A DNA stretch of 64,000 nucleotides, taken from NCBI GenBank assembly GCA_937951955.1, contig CALGAD010000112.1, positions 1 through 64,000 on the forward strand. The letters run 5' to 3'. Positions 28,701-37,707 of this stretch are shown here, piece after piece. How positions within the stretch are numbered: position 1 is the stretch's first letter; every line of letters starts with the position of its first letter. This DNA is from an uncultured Bacillaceae bacterium (lineage in GTDB: Bacteria; Bacillota; Bacilli; Bacillales; Caldibacillaceae). The translations under genes and the position numbers were made by a program. The notes beneath the pieces were generated by a model. That model worked only from the letters and a program-made list of their open reading frames with translations. It was not told the DNA's origin and made no database searches.

Positions 28701-30033
28701 TGCGGGAACGATCGGTACCGTCGCCGATAAAACTGCTTATGGCTTCGTTAAAGGGTATGAAGAAGATCACGATCTCCACTTGCGCAATGCGGAGGTTGAG
28801 CGCCTGGCCCAGGGAATGACTGGAGTGAAAAGAACGACCGGTCAGCACCCGGGGGGGATTATCGTTATTCCGGATGATATGGAAGTGTATGACTTTACAC
28901 CGATACAATATCCGGCGGATGATCAAAGCGCCGAATGGCGTACCACCCATTTTGATTACCATTCGATCGAGGATAACTTATTGAAACTCGATATTCTCGG
29001 ACACGATGATCCGACGGTGTTGCGACTGTTACAGGAATTAAGCGGCATCGACCCGAAAACGATCCCGATGGACGACCCGGAAGTAATGGAAATCTTCAGC
29101 AGTACGGAACCGTTAGGGGTCAGACCGGAACAAATTTTGAGTAAAACCGGTACATTAGGAATTCCCGAATTCGGAACCCGGTTTGTACGGCAGATGCTGG
29201 AGGAAACGAAACCGACGAAATTCTCCGAACTGCTCGTGATTTCCGGTCTGTCCCACGGAACCGATGTGTGGCTCGGCAATGCCCAGGACTTGATCCGCGA
29301 AGGTACATGTACGCTGAGCGATGTCATCGGCTGTCGGGACGATATCATGGTCGACTTAATGCACTACGGGATCGAGCCATCCATGGCCTTTAAGATTATG
29401 GAATTCGTCCGTAAAGGTCGGGGCCTGACAGAAGAAATGGAAAAGGAAATGCGGGAACACAATGTGCCTAATTGGTATATCGAATCTTGTAAAAAGATTA
29501 AATATATGTTCCCGAAGGCGCACGCTGCCGCATATATTATTAATGCGGTTCGTATCGCCTGGTTTAAAGTTCATCATCCCCTCCTGTTTTATGCGACTTA
29601 TTTTACCGTTCGTGCCGAAGATTTCGATTTGGATATCATGGTTCGCGGGGCTAATTCCATTCGGGAAAGAATCATGGAGATCAATGAAAAAGGCTTACAG
29701 GCTACTCCGAAAGAGAAAAACCTGGTCACCGTACTGGAACTGGCACTGGAAATGTGCGAGCGGGGCTATTCCTTTAAACGGATTGACCTGAACAAATCCC
29801 GCGCGACAGAGTTTATTATCGAAGGTAATTCCTTAATCCCGCCGTTCAATGCGATCCCGGGACTCGGCAATAATGCGGCCTACAACATCGTAAAGGCCAG
29901 GGAAGAAGGGGAATTCCTCTCGAAGGAAGACTTGCAAACCCGCGGGAAAGTATCGAAGACTGTGATGGAGTATCTGGAAAATCACGGCGCGCTGGAATCA
30001 TTGCCGGATCAAAACCAGCTTTCCTTATTCTAA
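25711..30033 (+). CDS. polC: DNA polymerase III alpha subunit, PolC type
   Basis: The 1440-residue replicative polymerase of low-GC Gram-positives. In order: N-terminal domains, OB fold (about 225-320), PHP domain (ELHAHTKMSQMDA), the 3'-5' exonuclease inserted in PHP (VVFDVETTG and later HNASFDMSFL), a zinc-binding region (CPECHHSE ... CPECGAWY), then palm with the catalytic DIDLNFSG, fingers and C-terminal region. Length matches the family. GGGGGG precedes the ATG. It stands alone between proS and the rimP leader. Confidence 0.99.
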   Translation: MQLEQEKKRRFQILLQQINMHADEYVPFFQNARIDKLIVDKKHRRWEFHFSLKAILPFEVFLSFYKGIKQAFQKIASVSFVIHTENQETNEQLIHDYWNFCIHQLEGMSPALLTVLNEQKPKVKGNKLIVQVRNETEALTIKRKYAPLITGVYQQCGFPVLTLDIDNEYTETAEDYEKFLAQKEEEDKRRAEQAVLELQQRNQQKQADGEAGDGPLVIGYRIPADEKIRSLHEIVDEERRIVVEGYVFSAETKVLRSGRTLLECKITDYTDSILIKMFSKDNKESAEKLNQVKKGMWIRARGNVQNDTFVRDLVMIANDLMEIKGPERTDDAPEGEKRVELHAHTKMSQMDAVSSAEAIIAQAKKWGHKAIAITDHAAVQSFPEAYQAAKKHGIKVIYGMEAYVVDDGVPIAYNPQHRKLADETYVVFDVETTGLSAVYDKVIQLAAVKMKDGEIIDRFNEFANPRHKLSAFTIELTGITDEMVENAPDPEVVIDKFRDWVGDAILVAHNASFDMSFLNAGYKKLGYEYVTNPVIDTLELARFLYPEMKNHRLNTLAKKFNVSLEHHHRADYDAEATGYIFMRLLRDAEEKGIYFHNELNEQSKNETAYKRSRPFHCTLLVQNELGLKNLFKLVSLANVKYYYRVPRIPRSVLLQYREGILVGSACAQGELFEAAMQKPIEDLEEMARFYDFLEVMPKAVYAPLLENETIGSERQLEEIIKKIVKLGEKLNIPVVATGNVHYVNPEDKIYRKILIHSQGGANPLNRQKLPDVQFRTTTEMLDAFSFLGEEKAREIVVENTNKIADLIDDVKPFKEKLYTPKIEGAEETITEMSYKQAREIYGDPLPEIVEKRLEKELRSIIGNGFAVIYLISHKLVKKSNDDGYLVGSRGSVGSSFVATMLNITEVNPLQPHYVCPECHHSEFFTDGSVGSGFDLPDKRCPECGAWYRKDGHDIPFETFLGFKGDKVPDIDLNFSGEYQPHAHNYTKVLFGEDYVYRAGTIGTVADKTAYGFVKGYEEDHDLHLRNAEVERLAQGMTGVKRTTGQHPGGIIVIPDDMEVYDFTPIQYPADDQSAEWRTTHFDYHSIEDNLLKLDILGHDDPTVLRLLQELSGIDPKTIPMDDPEVMEIFSSTEPLGVRPEQILSKTGTLGIPEFGTRFVRQMLEETKPTKFSELLVISGLSHGTDVWLGNAQDLIREGTCTLSDVIGCRDDIMVDLMHYGIEPSMAFKIMEFVRKGRGLTEEMEKEMREHNVPNWYIESCKKIKYMFPKAHAAAYIINAVRIAWFKVHHPLLFYATYFTVRAEDFDLDIMVRGANSIRERIMEINEKGLQATPKEKNLVTVLELALEMCERGYSFKRIDLNKSRATEFIIEGNSLIPPFNAIPGLGNNAAYNIVKAREEGEFLSKEDLQTRGKVSKTVMEYLENHGALESLPDQNQLSLF

Positions 30034-30447
30034 AATAGTATTAAAGAACGCATGCTTTTGATGCGAGTTATATCTAAATCCTCAAGCAGTTTGAAAAACA
30101 GGGTTTGCCCGTTCGAAAGGCAAGCAAGTTTGCATAAAGGGAAGGATTATGATATATTTTTAGTGGAAATACTAACGTAAATCTCCGATGGCAAAGAGTG
30201 GGACGTTCCCACTCTTTCCTGTTTGTATGGGGAAGATTTCTATCTGGCGTGATTTTTTGAGCGGGATGCGCTTCATGCAGAACTTGATTGCCAGTCTATT
30301 CGTGCAAATTTTTTTGCCTGAAAAATGAAGCGGTCTTTCGTGTAACCATCAGATCTTCCATACTTCGCTGATTATTCATGAAAAAAGTATCCGCTGCAAA
30401 AGATAGTAACGACCATATTGCCAAAGTTAAACTGTAGGAGGGCATAT
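30034..30447 (+). other. polC-rimP intergenic region with three hairpins
   Basis: No gene is visible in these 414 bases. Three hairpins can be read: CGCAT 30049-30053 with ATGCG 30061-30065; GTTTGCC 30103-30109 with GGCAAGC 30119-30125; and AAAGAGTGGGA 30193-30203 with TCCCACTCTTT 30207-30217. A TATGAT at 30148-30153 could be the -10 for the nusA operon, though its -35 is poor. The third hairpin lacks a good T run, so it looks more like a stable leader element than a terminator. Confidence 0.6.
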
Positions 30448-30912
30448 ATGAGTAAAATTACGGAAACCGTTGAAAAACTGACGCAACCAATTGTGGAAGA
30501 ATTGGGTCTCGAAATTTACGATATTGAGTACGTAAAAGAAGGAAAAGATTGGTTTTTGCGCGTTTACATCGATAAAGAAACAGGAGTCGATATTGAAGAA
30601 TGTGGAATTGTCAGTGAGCGGTTAAGTAAAAAGCTCGATGAAATTGATCCGATTCCGCACAATTACTACTTAGAAGTATCTTCTCCTGGTGCTGAACGAC
30701 CATTAAAGAAACCGGCTGATTACGAAAAAGCAATCGGTAAAAAAGTATATGTGAAAACATATGAAGCCATCGACGGTTTGAAAGAATTTAATGGCGTTTT
30801 AACCGGGTTTGACGGTGAACAAGTGACGCTCGAAATTTTAATTAAAACGAGGAAAAAGACGGTAACGATTCCTGTTCAAAAAATTGCCCAGGCCCGGTTA
30901 TCCGTGTTTTAG
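30448..30912 (+). CDS. rimP: RimP, 30S ribosome maturation factor
   Basis: A 154-residue factor for assembly of the small subunit. The family pattern LGLEIYDIEYVKEGKDWFLRV (shown in part) and YYLEVSSPGAERPL is present, followed by the C-terminal SH3-like domain. AGGAGGG at 30436-30442 fixes the ATG at 30448; an upstream in-frame start at 30418 has no site. It opens the nusA-infB operon, the standard order. Confidence 0.97.
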   Translation: MSKITETVEKLTQPIVEELGLEIYDIEYVKEGKDWFLRVYIDKETGVDIEECGIVSERLSKKLDEIDPIPHNYYLEVSSPGAERPLKKPADYEKAIGKKVYVKTYEAIDGLKEFNGVLTGFDGEQVTLEILIKTRKKTVTIPVQKIAQARLSVF

Positions 30913-30945
30913 TACTGAAAATTTTTTTAGGGGGATGCCTGAAAA

Positions 30946-32082
30946 ATGAGTAATGAACTGTTAAATGCTTTAGATATGCTCGAGAAAGAAAAGGGGATAT
31001 CTAAAGACATTTTGATTGAAGCGATCGAAGCTGCGCTAGTTTCTGCCTACCGGAGGAATTTCAACCAGGCGCAAAATGTGCGCACGCACTTCGATTTAAA
31101 TACGGGAATAATTAAAGTTTATGCTCGCAAAGAAGTGGTCGAGAAAGTAGAGGATACTCGCCTGGAGATTTCTCTGGAAGAAGCGCGGGCAATCGATCCG
31201 GCTTATGAAATTGGCGATGTTGTGGAAATTGAAGTTACACCGATGAATTTCGGCCGTATCGCTGCTCAGACAGCGAAACAGGTCGTCACACAGCGGGTCC
31301 GGGAAGCGGAACGGAAAATCATCTACGAAGAATTCGTGGACCGGGAAGAAGATATTATGACCGGAATTGTCCAGCGCCGCGACCAGCGGAATATTTATAT
31401 TAACCTCGGTCGCACAGAGGGAATCATGCCCTTGCACGAAACGATGGCCAATGAAGAATATAAACAAAATGACCGGATCAAAGTGTATATCACGAAAGTA
31501 GAAAAAACGACGAAAGGCCCGCAAATTTTCGTTTCCCGTTCCCATCCGAATCTGTTAAAACGGTTGTTTGAACTGGAAGTACCGGAAATTTATGACGGTA
31601 TCGTCGAAATAAAATCGATCGCCCGGGAAGCTGGTGATCGTTCGAAAATTTCCGTTTATTCGGAAAATGAAGAAGTGGATCCCGTCGGTGCCTGTGTCGG
31701 ACCGAAGGGTACCCGCGTTCAGGCAGTTGTCGATGAACTGAACGGTGAAAAAATCGATATCGTAAAATATTCCAACGATCCGGTTGAGTTTGTCGCCAAT
31801 GCCTTAAGCCCGGCCAAAGTCCTCGATGTCATCGTTCATGAAGAGGAAAAGGCTACAACCGTTATCGTTCCAGACTATCAGCTTTCCCTTGCCATCGGGA
31901 AAAGGGGACAGAATGCCCGTCTCGCCGCGAAGTTAACCGGCTGGAAAATCGATATTAAATCGGAATCGGATGCTCGCGAACTTGGCATTTATCCGCAAGA
32001 GGAACCTTTGCTCTCGAAAGATATTACACTGGAAGATCTGGAACGCGTTCACGAATCTTTTTCCGACCAGAATGACGATTAA
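30946..32082 (+). CDS. nusA: Transcription factor NusA
   Basis: A 378-residue elongation/termination factor. It has the N-terminal RNA polymerase-binding domain, an S1 domain (GIVQRRDQRNIYINLG), KH1 (ISVYSENEEVDPVGACVGPKG, in part) and KH2 (LSLAIGKRGQNARLAAKL). It lacks the acidic repeats of Proteobacteria, as usual for Bacilli. GGGGGATG lies before the ATG at 30946. Confidence 0.98.
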   Translation: MSNELLNALDMLEKEKGISKDILIEAIEAALVSAYRRNFNQAQNVRTHFDLNTGIIKVYARKEVVEKVEDTRLEISLEEARAIDPAYEIGDVVEIEVTPMNFGRIAAQTAKQVVTQRVREAERKIIYEEFVDREEDIMTGIVQRRDQRNIYINLGRTEGIMPLHETMANEEYKQNDRIKVYITKVEKTTKGPQIFVSRSHPNLLKRLFELEVPEIYDGIVEIKSIAREAGDRSKISVYSENEEVDPVGACVGPKGTRVQAVVDELNGEKIDIVKYSNDPVEFVANALSPAKVLDVIVHEEEKATTVIVPDYQLSLAIGKRGQNARLAAKLTGWKIDIKSESDARELGIYPQEEPLLSKDITLEDLERVHESFSDQNDD

Positions 32083-32096
32083 AGGGGGAGGAGTCG

Positions 32097-32381
32097 ATGA
32101 ACAAGAAAAAGAAAGTTCCCATGCGTAAATGTGTTGTGACTGGCGAAATGTTTCCGAAAAAAGAACTCATCCGCATCGTGAGAACGAAAGAAGGTGAAGT
32201 GTTCGTCGATCCGACGGGCAAAAAGTCTGGCCGCGGCGCCTATCTGTCGAAAAGTGAAGAAACGGTTCGCCTCGCCAGGAAAAAGAAAGTTCTTGAACAG
32301 CATTTGCAAGTGAAAATTGACGATGCGATATACGATGAGTTGCTTGCATACATCCAGAAGGAGAACTCCATGCAAAAATGA
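32097..32381 (+). CDS. rnpM: RnpM (YlxR), RNase P modulator
   Basis: A 94-residue basic protein of the YlxR family. MRKCVVTGEMFPKKELIRIVR and DPTGKKSGRGAYL are the diagnostic parts (shown in segments). In B. subtilis it binds the RNase P RNA and lowers its activity. The stop codon overlaps the next ATG by 4 bases. Confidence 0.92.
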   Translation: MNKKKKVPMRKCVVTGEMFPKKELIRIVRTKEGEVFVDPTGKKSGRGAYLSKSEETVRLARKKKVLEQHLQVKIDDAIYDELLAYIQKENSMQK

Positions 32382-32686
32382 ATAGCAAACAATGGTTATC
32401 CTTTTTAGGATTGGCTAATCGGGCAGGAAAAATAATTTCAGGGGAAGAGTTAGTCGTTAAAAGTATTCAAAACAAGCGCGCCAGGCTTGTGATACTGTCG
32501 AAGGATGCTTCGGCGAGAACGACGAAAAAAATTTTGGATAAATGTGAGTTTTATCAAGTCCCCGTAAGAATTGCCGCAGATCGCTACACCCTGGGAGAGT
32601 CCATCGGAAAAGCAGCAAGAGTGGTCATCGCTGTAATAGATGAAGGCTTTTCAAACAAATTATTAACGATGCTCGATTCAAATTAA
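32378..32686 (+). CDS. rplGA: RplGA (YlxQ), L7Ae-family RNA-binding protein
   Basis: 102 residues with the L7Ae/L30e fold pattern (FLGLANRAGKIISGEELVVK and LVILSKDASARTTKKI). In Bacillus it is a K-turn-binding, ribosome-associated protein of unclear role. It overlaps rnpM and precedes infB by 13 bases. Confidence 0.92.
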   Translation: MNSKQWLSFLGLANRAGKIISGEELVVKSIQNKRARLVILSKDASARTTKKILDKCEFYQVPVRIAADRYTLGESIGKAARVVIAVIDEGFSNKLLTMLDSN

Positions 32687-32699
32687 CGGGGGTGAAACT

Positions 32700-34991
32700 A
32701 TGAAGAAAATACGTGTTTATGAGTATGCGAAAAAACACCAATTACAAAGTAAAGTCGTCATAGCGAAATTGAAGGAACTGAATATACCGGTTTCCAATCA
32801 TATGTCGACGATTACCGAAGATACGATCAAACGACTGGACGAAGCGTTCGGACATCAGCCGAAACAAAAGGAAAACGGCCAGCATAAAAAAGAAAAAAGA
32901 ACGGAACATTATCAAAAAGATCGCAAGCCGAAACGAAATGGAAAACATAAACCTCATCATCCGGCTATGAAAAAAGCGCAAGCGAAACCACATGAGAAAG
33001 TCAACGATAAAGCGAAAAAACCGCACGTTGAAATGGCGGATGAAGATGAGTTAACGGTGCCGAAAAAAGTGAAAGTTAAACCGACCGCACCGAAAAATAA
33101 AGAAGGTAAAAAATACGAGCAGGAATACAAGTCAAAGGAAAGCAAAGCCTTTACGCCCAAGAAAAAGAAAAAAGTGAAAGCCAAGAATAAACAGAAAGAA
33201 CAAAAACAGGTGCAGCCAGTGAAAACAGAAAAAGAACTACCGAAGAAAATCACCTATACCGATTCCTTAACAGTAGGTGAATTAGCGAAAAAATTACATC
33301 GTGAACCGGCGGAAATTATTAAAAAATTATTCTCCCTCGGTGTCATGGCAACTATCAATCAGGATCTAGATAAAGATGCCATCGAATTAATTTGTACCGA
33401 TTACGGTGTCGAAGTCGAAGAAAAGGTCAGTGTCGACTTAACCGACCTCGACAGCTTCATCGAACCGGACAATCCGGAAGATTTAGTGGAGCGTCCACCC
33501 GTTGTTACGATAATGGGTCACGTTGACCACGGAAAAACGACATTGCTCGATGCGATTCGTCAATCGAAAGTGACGGAACAGGAAGCGGGTGGAATCACCC
33601 AACATATCGGTGCTTATCAAGTAACGGCACAAGGGAAGAAAATTACCTTTATCGATACCCCGGGACACGCCGCCTTTACAACAATGCGGGCACGGGGAGC
33701 GAAGGTAACCGACATTACCATTTTAGTCGTTGCTGCTGATGACGGAGTTAAACCGCAAACGGTTGAAGCCCTCAACCACGCGAAAGCAGCGGGAGTACCG
33801 ATCATCGTCGCCGTGAACAAAATCGATAAACCGACCGCCAGTCCGGAAAAAGTCATGCAGGAATTGGCTGAATATGAACTGATTGCCGAAGACTGGGGCG
33901 GCGATACGATCTTCGTACCGATCTCGGCCTTGAAACGGGAAGGCATTGATCAGCTCCTGGAAATGGTCTTGCTCGTTGCGGAAATGGAAGAATTGAAGGC
34001 CAATCCGAACCGGAAAGCTCACGGTACGGTTATCGAAGCGAAATTAGATAAAGGCCGCGGTCCGGTTGCGACACTGCTCGTACAAAACGGAACATTAAAG
34101 GTTGGCGACCCGATTGTTGTCGGCCATACGTACGGGCGCGTTCGGGCGATGGTTAATGACCTCGGCCGCCGGGTGAAAGAAGCCGATCCTTCCATGCCGG
34201 TTGAGATTACGGGATTAAATGAAGTTCCTCAGGCCGGTGACCGGTTTGTCGTCTTTGACGATGAGAAAACAGCCCGTCAAGTCGGGGAAGCCCGGGCACA
34301 GAAAGCGATCGAAGAAACCCGTGTGGAAACGAATCGCATCAGCCTCGATACGTTGTTTGAACAAATGAAAGAAGGCGATGTGAAAGAGCTGAACATCATC
34401 GTTAAAGCAGATGTTCAGGGAACGGTCGAAGCCTTGAGCGCCGCCTTGCAGAAAATCGATGTGGAAGGTGTGAAAGTCAATATTATTCACACTGGAGTCG
34501 GTGCCATCACCGAATCGGATGTTATCCTGGCCACAGCTTCCAATGCGATTATCATCGGTTTTAACGTCCGACCGAATCCGAATGCGAAACGGATGGCCGA
34601 GGAAGAAAAAGTGGATATCCGTCTCCACCGCATCATTTATAAAGCCATTGAAGAAATTGAAGCGGCGATGAAAGGGATGCTTGATCCTGAATACGCTGAA
34701 AAAGTGATCGGTCAAGTCGAAGTGCGCACAACCTTTAAAGTTTCAAAAGTCGGCACGATTGCCGGTTCCTATGTAACAGAAGGAAAAGTTACCCGCGACA
34801 GTTCCGTACGGGTCATTCGCGATGGAATCGTCATTTATGAAGGCGAAATTGACAGCCTCAAACGATATAAAGATGATGTGAAAGAAGTCGCGCAAGGGTA
34901 TGAATGCGGTATAACCGTGAAAAACTTCAATGATATTAAAGAAGGCGACATCTTCGAAATTTATATCATGGAGGAAATCAAACAGTCATGA
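32700..34991 (+). CDS. infB: Translation initiation factor IF-2
   Basis: A 763-residue GTPase that brings fMet-tRNA to the 30S subunit. It has a short IF2N domain at the start, a long Lys/Glu/Pro-rich linker (about residues 55-180), a second IF2N domain, then the G domain with GHVDHGKTT at 273-281, DTPGHAAF and NKID, followed by domains II, III and IV. It is somewhat longer than the B. subtilis protein because of the linker. Confidence 0.98.
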   Translation: MKKIRVYEYAKKHQLQSKVVIAKLKELNIPVSNHMSTITEDTIKRLDEAFGHQPKQKENGQHKKEKRTEHYQKDRKPKRNGKHKPHHPAMKKAQAKPHEKVNDKAKKPHVEMADEDELTVPKKVKVKPTAPKNKEGKKYEQEYKSKESKAFTPKKKKKVKAKNKQKEQKQVQPVKTEKELPKKITYTDSLTVGELAKKLHREPAEIIKKLFSLGVMATINQDLDKDAIELICTDYGVEVEEKVSVDLTDLDSFIEPDNPEDLVERPPVVTIMGHVDHGKTTLLDAIRQSKVTEQEAGGITQHIGAYQVTAQGKKITFIDTPGHAAFTTMRARGAKVTDITILVVAADDGVKPQTVEALNHAKAAGVPIIVAVNKIDKPTASPEKVMQELAEYELIAEDWGGDTIFVPISALKREGIDQLLEMVLLVAEMEELKANPNRKAHGTVIEAKLDKGRGPVATLLVQNGTLKVGDPIVVGHTYGRVRAMVNDLGRRVKEADPSMPVEITGLNEVPQAGDRFVVFDDEKTARQVGEARAQKAIEETRVETNRISLDTLFEQMKEGDVKELNIIVKADVQGTVEALSAALQKIDVEGVKVNIIHTGVGAITESDVILATASNAIIIGFNVRPNPNAKRMAEEEKVDIRLHRIIYKAIEEIEAAMKGMLDPEYAEKVIGQVEVRTTFKVSKVGTIAGSYVTEGKVTRDSSVRVIRDGIVIYEGEIDSLKRYKDDVKEVAQGYECGITVKNFNDIKEGDIFEIYIMEEIKQS

Positions 34992-35266
34992 TTTTATCCA
35001 CGAAAGTGGAATGTATCATTTACGATGCCCACTCATTAAAAGAAAAACGTGCTGTCTTACAACGGATTATCAAGAGAATCCGGCAGCGATTTAATGTTGC
35101 TATTTGTGAAATGGATTATTTAGATCTGTGGCAGCGGACGGCCCTTTCCATAGTAACTGTCTCCTCCTCCCGGATTCAGGCGGAAAAGGAAATGCAAAAG
35201 GTGCTTGCATTCATTGACTCTTTCCCGGAATTAGAAAGGACCGTTACCAACTTCGAGTGGCTGTAG
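34988..35266 (+). CDS. ylxP: YlxP, DUF503 protein
   Basis: A 92-residue protein of the YlxP family (HSLKEKRAVLQRIIKRIRQRFNVAI, in part, is the recognisable region). Function is not established; it always sits between infB and rbfA. It overlaps infB by 4 bases, so translation is coupled. Confidence 0.9.
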   Translation: MILSTKVECIIYDAHSLKEKRAVLQRIIKRIRQRFNVAICEMDYLDLWQRTALSIVTVSSSRIQAEKEMQKVLAFIDSFPELERTVTNFEWL

Positions 35267-35279
35267 TGAGGTGATTTCT

Positions 35280-35633
35280 GTGAAAATTCGTCCAAGACAG
35301 GTTGGCGAACAAATGAAAAAGGAGCTCAGCGATATTATCAGCCGCAAGCTCAAAGATCCGCGCATCGGCTTTGTCACCGTGACGGACGTGGAAGTAACCG
35401 GAGACTTGCAGCAAGCAACGGTTTACATCACGGTGCTCGGTGATGAAGAGGAAAAAGAAAATACGTTAATCGGGTTAAATAAAGCCAAAGGATTTATCCG
35501 ATCCGAAATAGGCCACCGGATCCGTCTGAGAAAAACGCCAGAAATTTATTTCAAGTTCGATGAATCGATTGAGTACGGAAATCGCATCGAAGCGCTGATT
35601 AATCAAATACAAAAAGAAGAAAAACCTGAATAA
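35280..35633 (+). CDS. rbfA: RbfA, 30S ribosome-binding factor
   Basis: A 117-residue cold-shock/assembly factor for the 5' end of 16S rRNA with a KH-like fold. RVGEQ-type start (RQVGEQMKKELSDIISRKL) and DPRIGFVTVTDVEVTGDLQ are characteristic. I chose GTG at 35280 because GAGGTGAT lies 5 bases before it; the GTG at 35271 is inside that site. Confidence 0.95.
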   Translation: MKIRPRQVGEQMKKELSDIISRKLKDPRIGFVTVTDVEVTGDLQQATVYITVLGDEEEKENTLIGLNKAKGFIRSEIGHRIRLRKTPEIYFKFDESIEYGNRIEALINQIQKEEKPE

Positions 35634-35755
35634 GGTTACGATAAGGGGGTGGCTTGTCCATCCTCTTCTTCATTCAATGAGTTGATTTTGAGAATAGAAC
35701 GAACTAACGAAAATCCTGGCAGCGAAGAAAAATACAAAATAGGAGAAGAATACGG

Positions 35756-36670
35756 ATGGATGGGATTTTACCGCTATGGAAACCAGCAGGGATGACCTCC
35801 CATGATTGTGTGGTCAGACTGCGAAAAATGTTAAAAACAAAAAAGATCGGCCATACCGGAACACTCGATCCGAGTGTGGAAGGGGTATTGCCGATTTGTA
35901 TCGGTCGGGCAACAAAAGTTTCCCAATACGTGATGGACATGGGGAAAAGCTATCTTGCCGAAGTGACGATCGGTATCGCGACGACGACAGAAGATCAAGA
36001 TGGTGAAGTTGTCGAGCGCAAAAAAATAGCCGCACCGATCACTCGAGAAGAAATCGAGCAAGTGCTTGCATCACTGACCGGGGAAATTACCCAGATCCCG
36101 CCGCTGTACTCCAGTGTTCGGGTGCAGGGGAAGCATCTGTATGAATATGCCCGGCAGGGAATTGCAGTGGAACGGCCGGAGCGGAAAGTGATGATACATA
36201 AGATCGAGCTCCTGGATGACCGCAGCGTTTTCGATGAGGATCCGGTTCGCTTTACGATTCATGTGGAATGCGGGAAAGGGACGTATATCCGCACCCTTGC
36301 TGTCATGATCGGTGAGAGGCTCGGTTATCCGGCCCATATGTCCAGGCTCATCCGGACGGTTTCCGCAGGGATTACAAGAGAAAAATGCCTGACATTTGCC
36401 GATGTTGAAAAGAACGTGGAAGAAGGTACGATTACGGAATGCCTCCTTTCCATCGAAGACGTGCTGAACACATTGCCGAAATATGAATGTAACGATGCTT
36501 TAGCAGCGCAAGTGAAAAATGGCAGGGTATTAAAACTCCCGTCCTTTTTAAAAGATCTGGACGATTCTCCCATTGCCATGTACCATCACGGGAAAATCAT
36601 CGCAATTTATAAAAAACATCCGACAAAAAACGGGCTCATCAAACCGGCCCGGGTTTTGCATGTAAATTAA
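35756..36670 (+). CDS. truB: tRNA pseudouridine-55 synthase
   Basis: A 304-residue enzyme. Catalytic Asp38 lies in GHTGTLDPSVEGVLP; the KPAGMTSHD segment at the start and the YIRTLAVMIGE segment are family marks. GGAGAA lies before the ATG. The 122-base gap from rbfA has no gene and no clear terminator. ribF follows 18 bases later. Confidence 0.97.
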   Translation: MDGILPLWKPAGMTSHDCVVRLRKMLKTKKIGHTGTLDPSVEGVLPICIGRATKVSQYVMDMGKSYLAEVTIGIATTTEDQDGEVVERKKIAAPITREEIEQVLASLTGEITQIPPLYSSVRVQGKHLYEYARQGIAVERPERKVMIHKIELLDDRSVFDEDPVRFTIHVECGKGTYIRTLAVMIGERLGYPAHMSRLIRTVSAGITREKCLTFADVEKNVEEGTITECLLSIEDVLNTLPKYECNDALAAQVKNGRVLKLPSFLKDLDDSPIAMYHHGKIIAIYKKHPTKNGLIKPARVLHVN

Positions 36671-36688
36671 TGAAAGGTGCGAAACGAA

Positions 36689-37654
36689 GTGGAAGTCATT
36701 CATGTTGATAATCCGAAATCGCTCAAACTCCCCCCTTTGGCAATGGCTCTTGGTTTTTTTGACGGTGTTCACCTCGGCCATCAACGCGTCATCGGTGAGG
36801 CGAAAAAAATCGCCGATCGCGAGGGGTGGAAAAGTGCGGTCATGTTTTTTAATCCTTCACCGAAGGAAGTGCTCGGGAAAACCCCCGGGGACGTACATTA
36901 CATCACCCTGTTAGATGAAAAAATCAAGCTCATTGAACAACTGGGCATTGATTATATATTGATCGTCCCCTTTACGAAGGAATTTGCCGGGAAATCCCCG
37001 GAAACTTTTGTCGAAGAATATATCGTTGCTTTAAACGTTCAGCACGTCGTTGCCGGTTTCGACTTCACGTACGGTAAATTTGGCAAGGGGAATATGGAAA
37101 CATTAAAAGAACATAGCAAAGGACGCTTTTCCCAGACAACGATCGGGAAAATCACCCACGGGGAACTAAAAATTAGTTCCACCCATATCCGCGAGCTGAT
37201 CAAAAAGGGCGAGATGGAAGAAGTGACGAAATACCTCGGCCGTTTCTATGCCCATAAGGCGAAAGTCATTCACGGACAAAAACGCGGGTCCAAATTAGGC
37301 TTCCCGACAGCGAATCTACAGGTGGATCCGCGCTACGTTCTCCCAGAGAAATACGGCGTCTATGCCGCCCGTCTGTTCGTAAAAGGGATTTGGCATAACG
37401 GTGTTTTGAACATCGGTACGAACCCGACCTTCAATAAGGAGACGTCCAAACAGTTTATCGAAATCTATTTGCTCGATTTTTCCGATACGATCTACGGTGA
37501 GGAAGTCATCCTGGAATGGCATCGCTACCAGCGGGAAGAATTGAAGTTTCATGATGTCAATGATTTGATTAAACAGATGGAACAGGATGAAAAAGAAGCG
37601 CGGGCCTATTTCGCCAATTTAGACAACAATCGTCCCATCCGTGAGAACGAGTGA
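36689..37654 (+). CDS. ribF: Bifunctional riboflavin kinase/FMN adenylyltransferase
   Basis: A 321-residue enzyme converting riboflavin to FMN and FAD. The N-terminal nucleotidyltransferase has GFFDGVHLGHQRVI and STHIRELIKKG; the C-terminal flavokinase has GSKLGFPTANL and a GTNPTF segment. AAAGGTG at 36673-36679 suggests GTG at 36689; a GTG at 36677 overlaps it. It is the last gene before the rpsO promoter. Confidence 0.96.
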   Translation: MEVIHVDNPKSLKLPPLAMALGFFDGVHLGHQRVIGEAKKIADREGWKSAVMFFNPSPKEVLGKTPGDVHYITLLDEKIKLIEQLGIDYILIVPFTKEFAGKSPETFVEEYIVALNVQHVVAGFDFTYGKFGKGNMETLKEHSKGRFSQTTIGKITHGELKISSTHIRELIKKGEMEEVTKYLGRFYAHKAKVIHGQKRGSKLGFPTANLQVDPRYVLPEKYGVYAARLFVKGIWHNGVLNIGTNPTFNKETSKQFIEIYLLDFSDTIYGEEVILEWHRYQREELKFHDVNDLIKQMEQDEKEARAYFANLDNNRPIRENE

Positions 37655-37672
37655 TTTTCATCCCGAATATAC

Positions 37673-37701
37673 TTGCTTTTTTGCGAAAAAAGTAGTATTC
37701 T
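37673..37701 (+). promoter_or_regulatory. Sigma-A promoter of rpsO
   Basis: TTGCTT 37673-37678, 17-base spacer and TATTCT 37696-37701, placing the start near 37708 and giving a leader of about 85 bases. Confidence 0.6.
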
Positions 37702-37707
37702 AAATAG

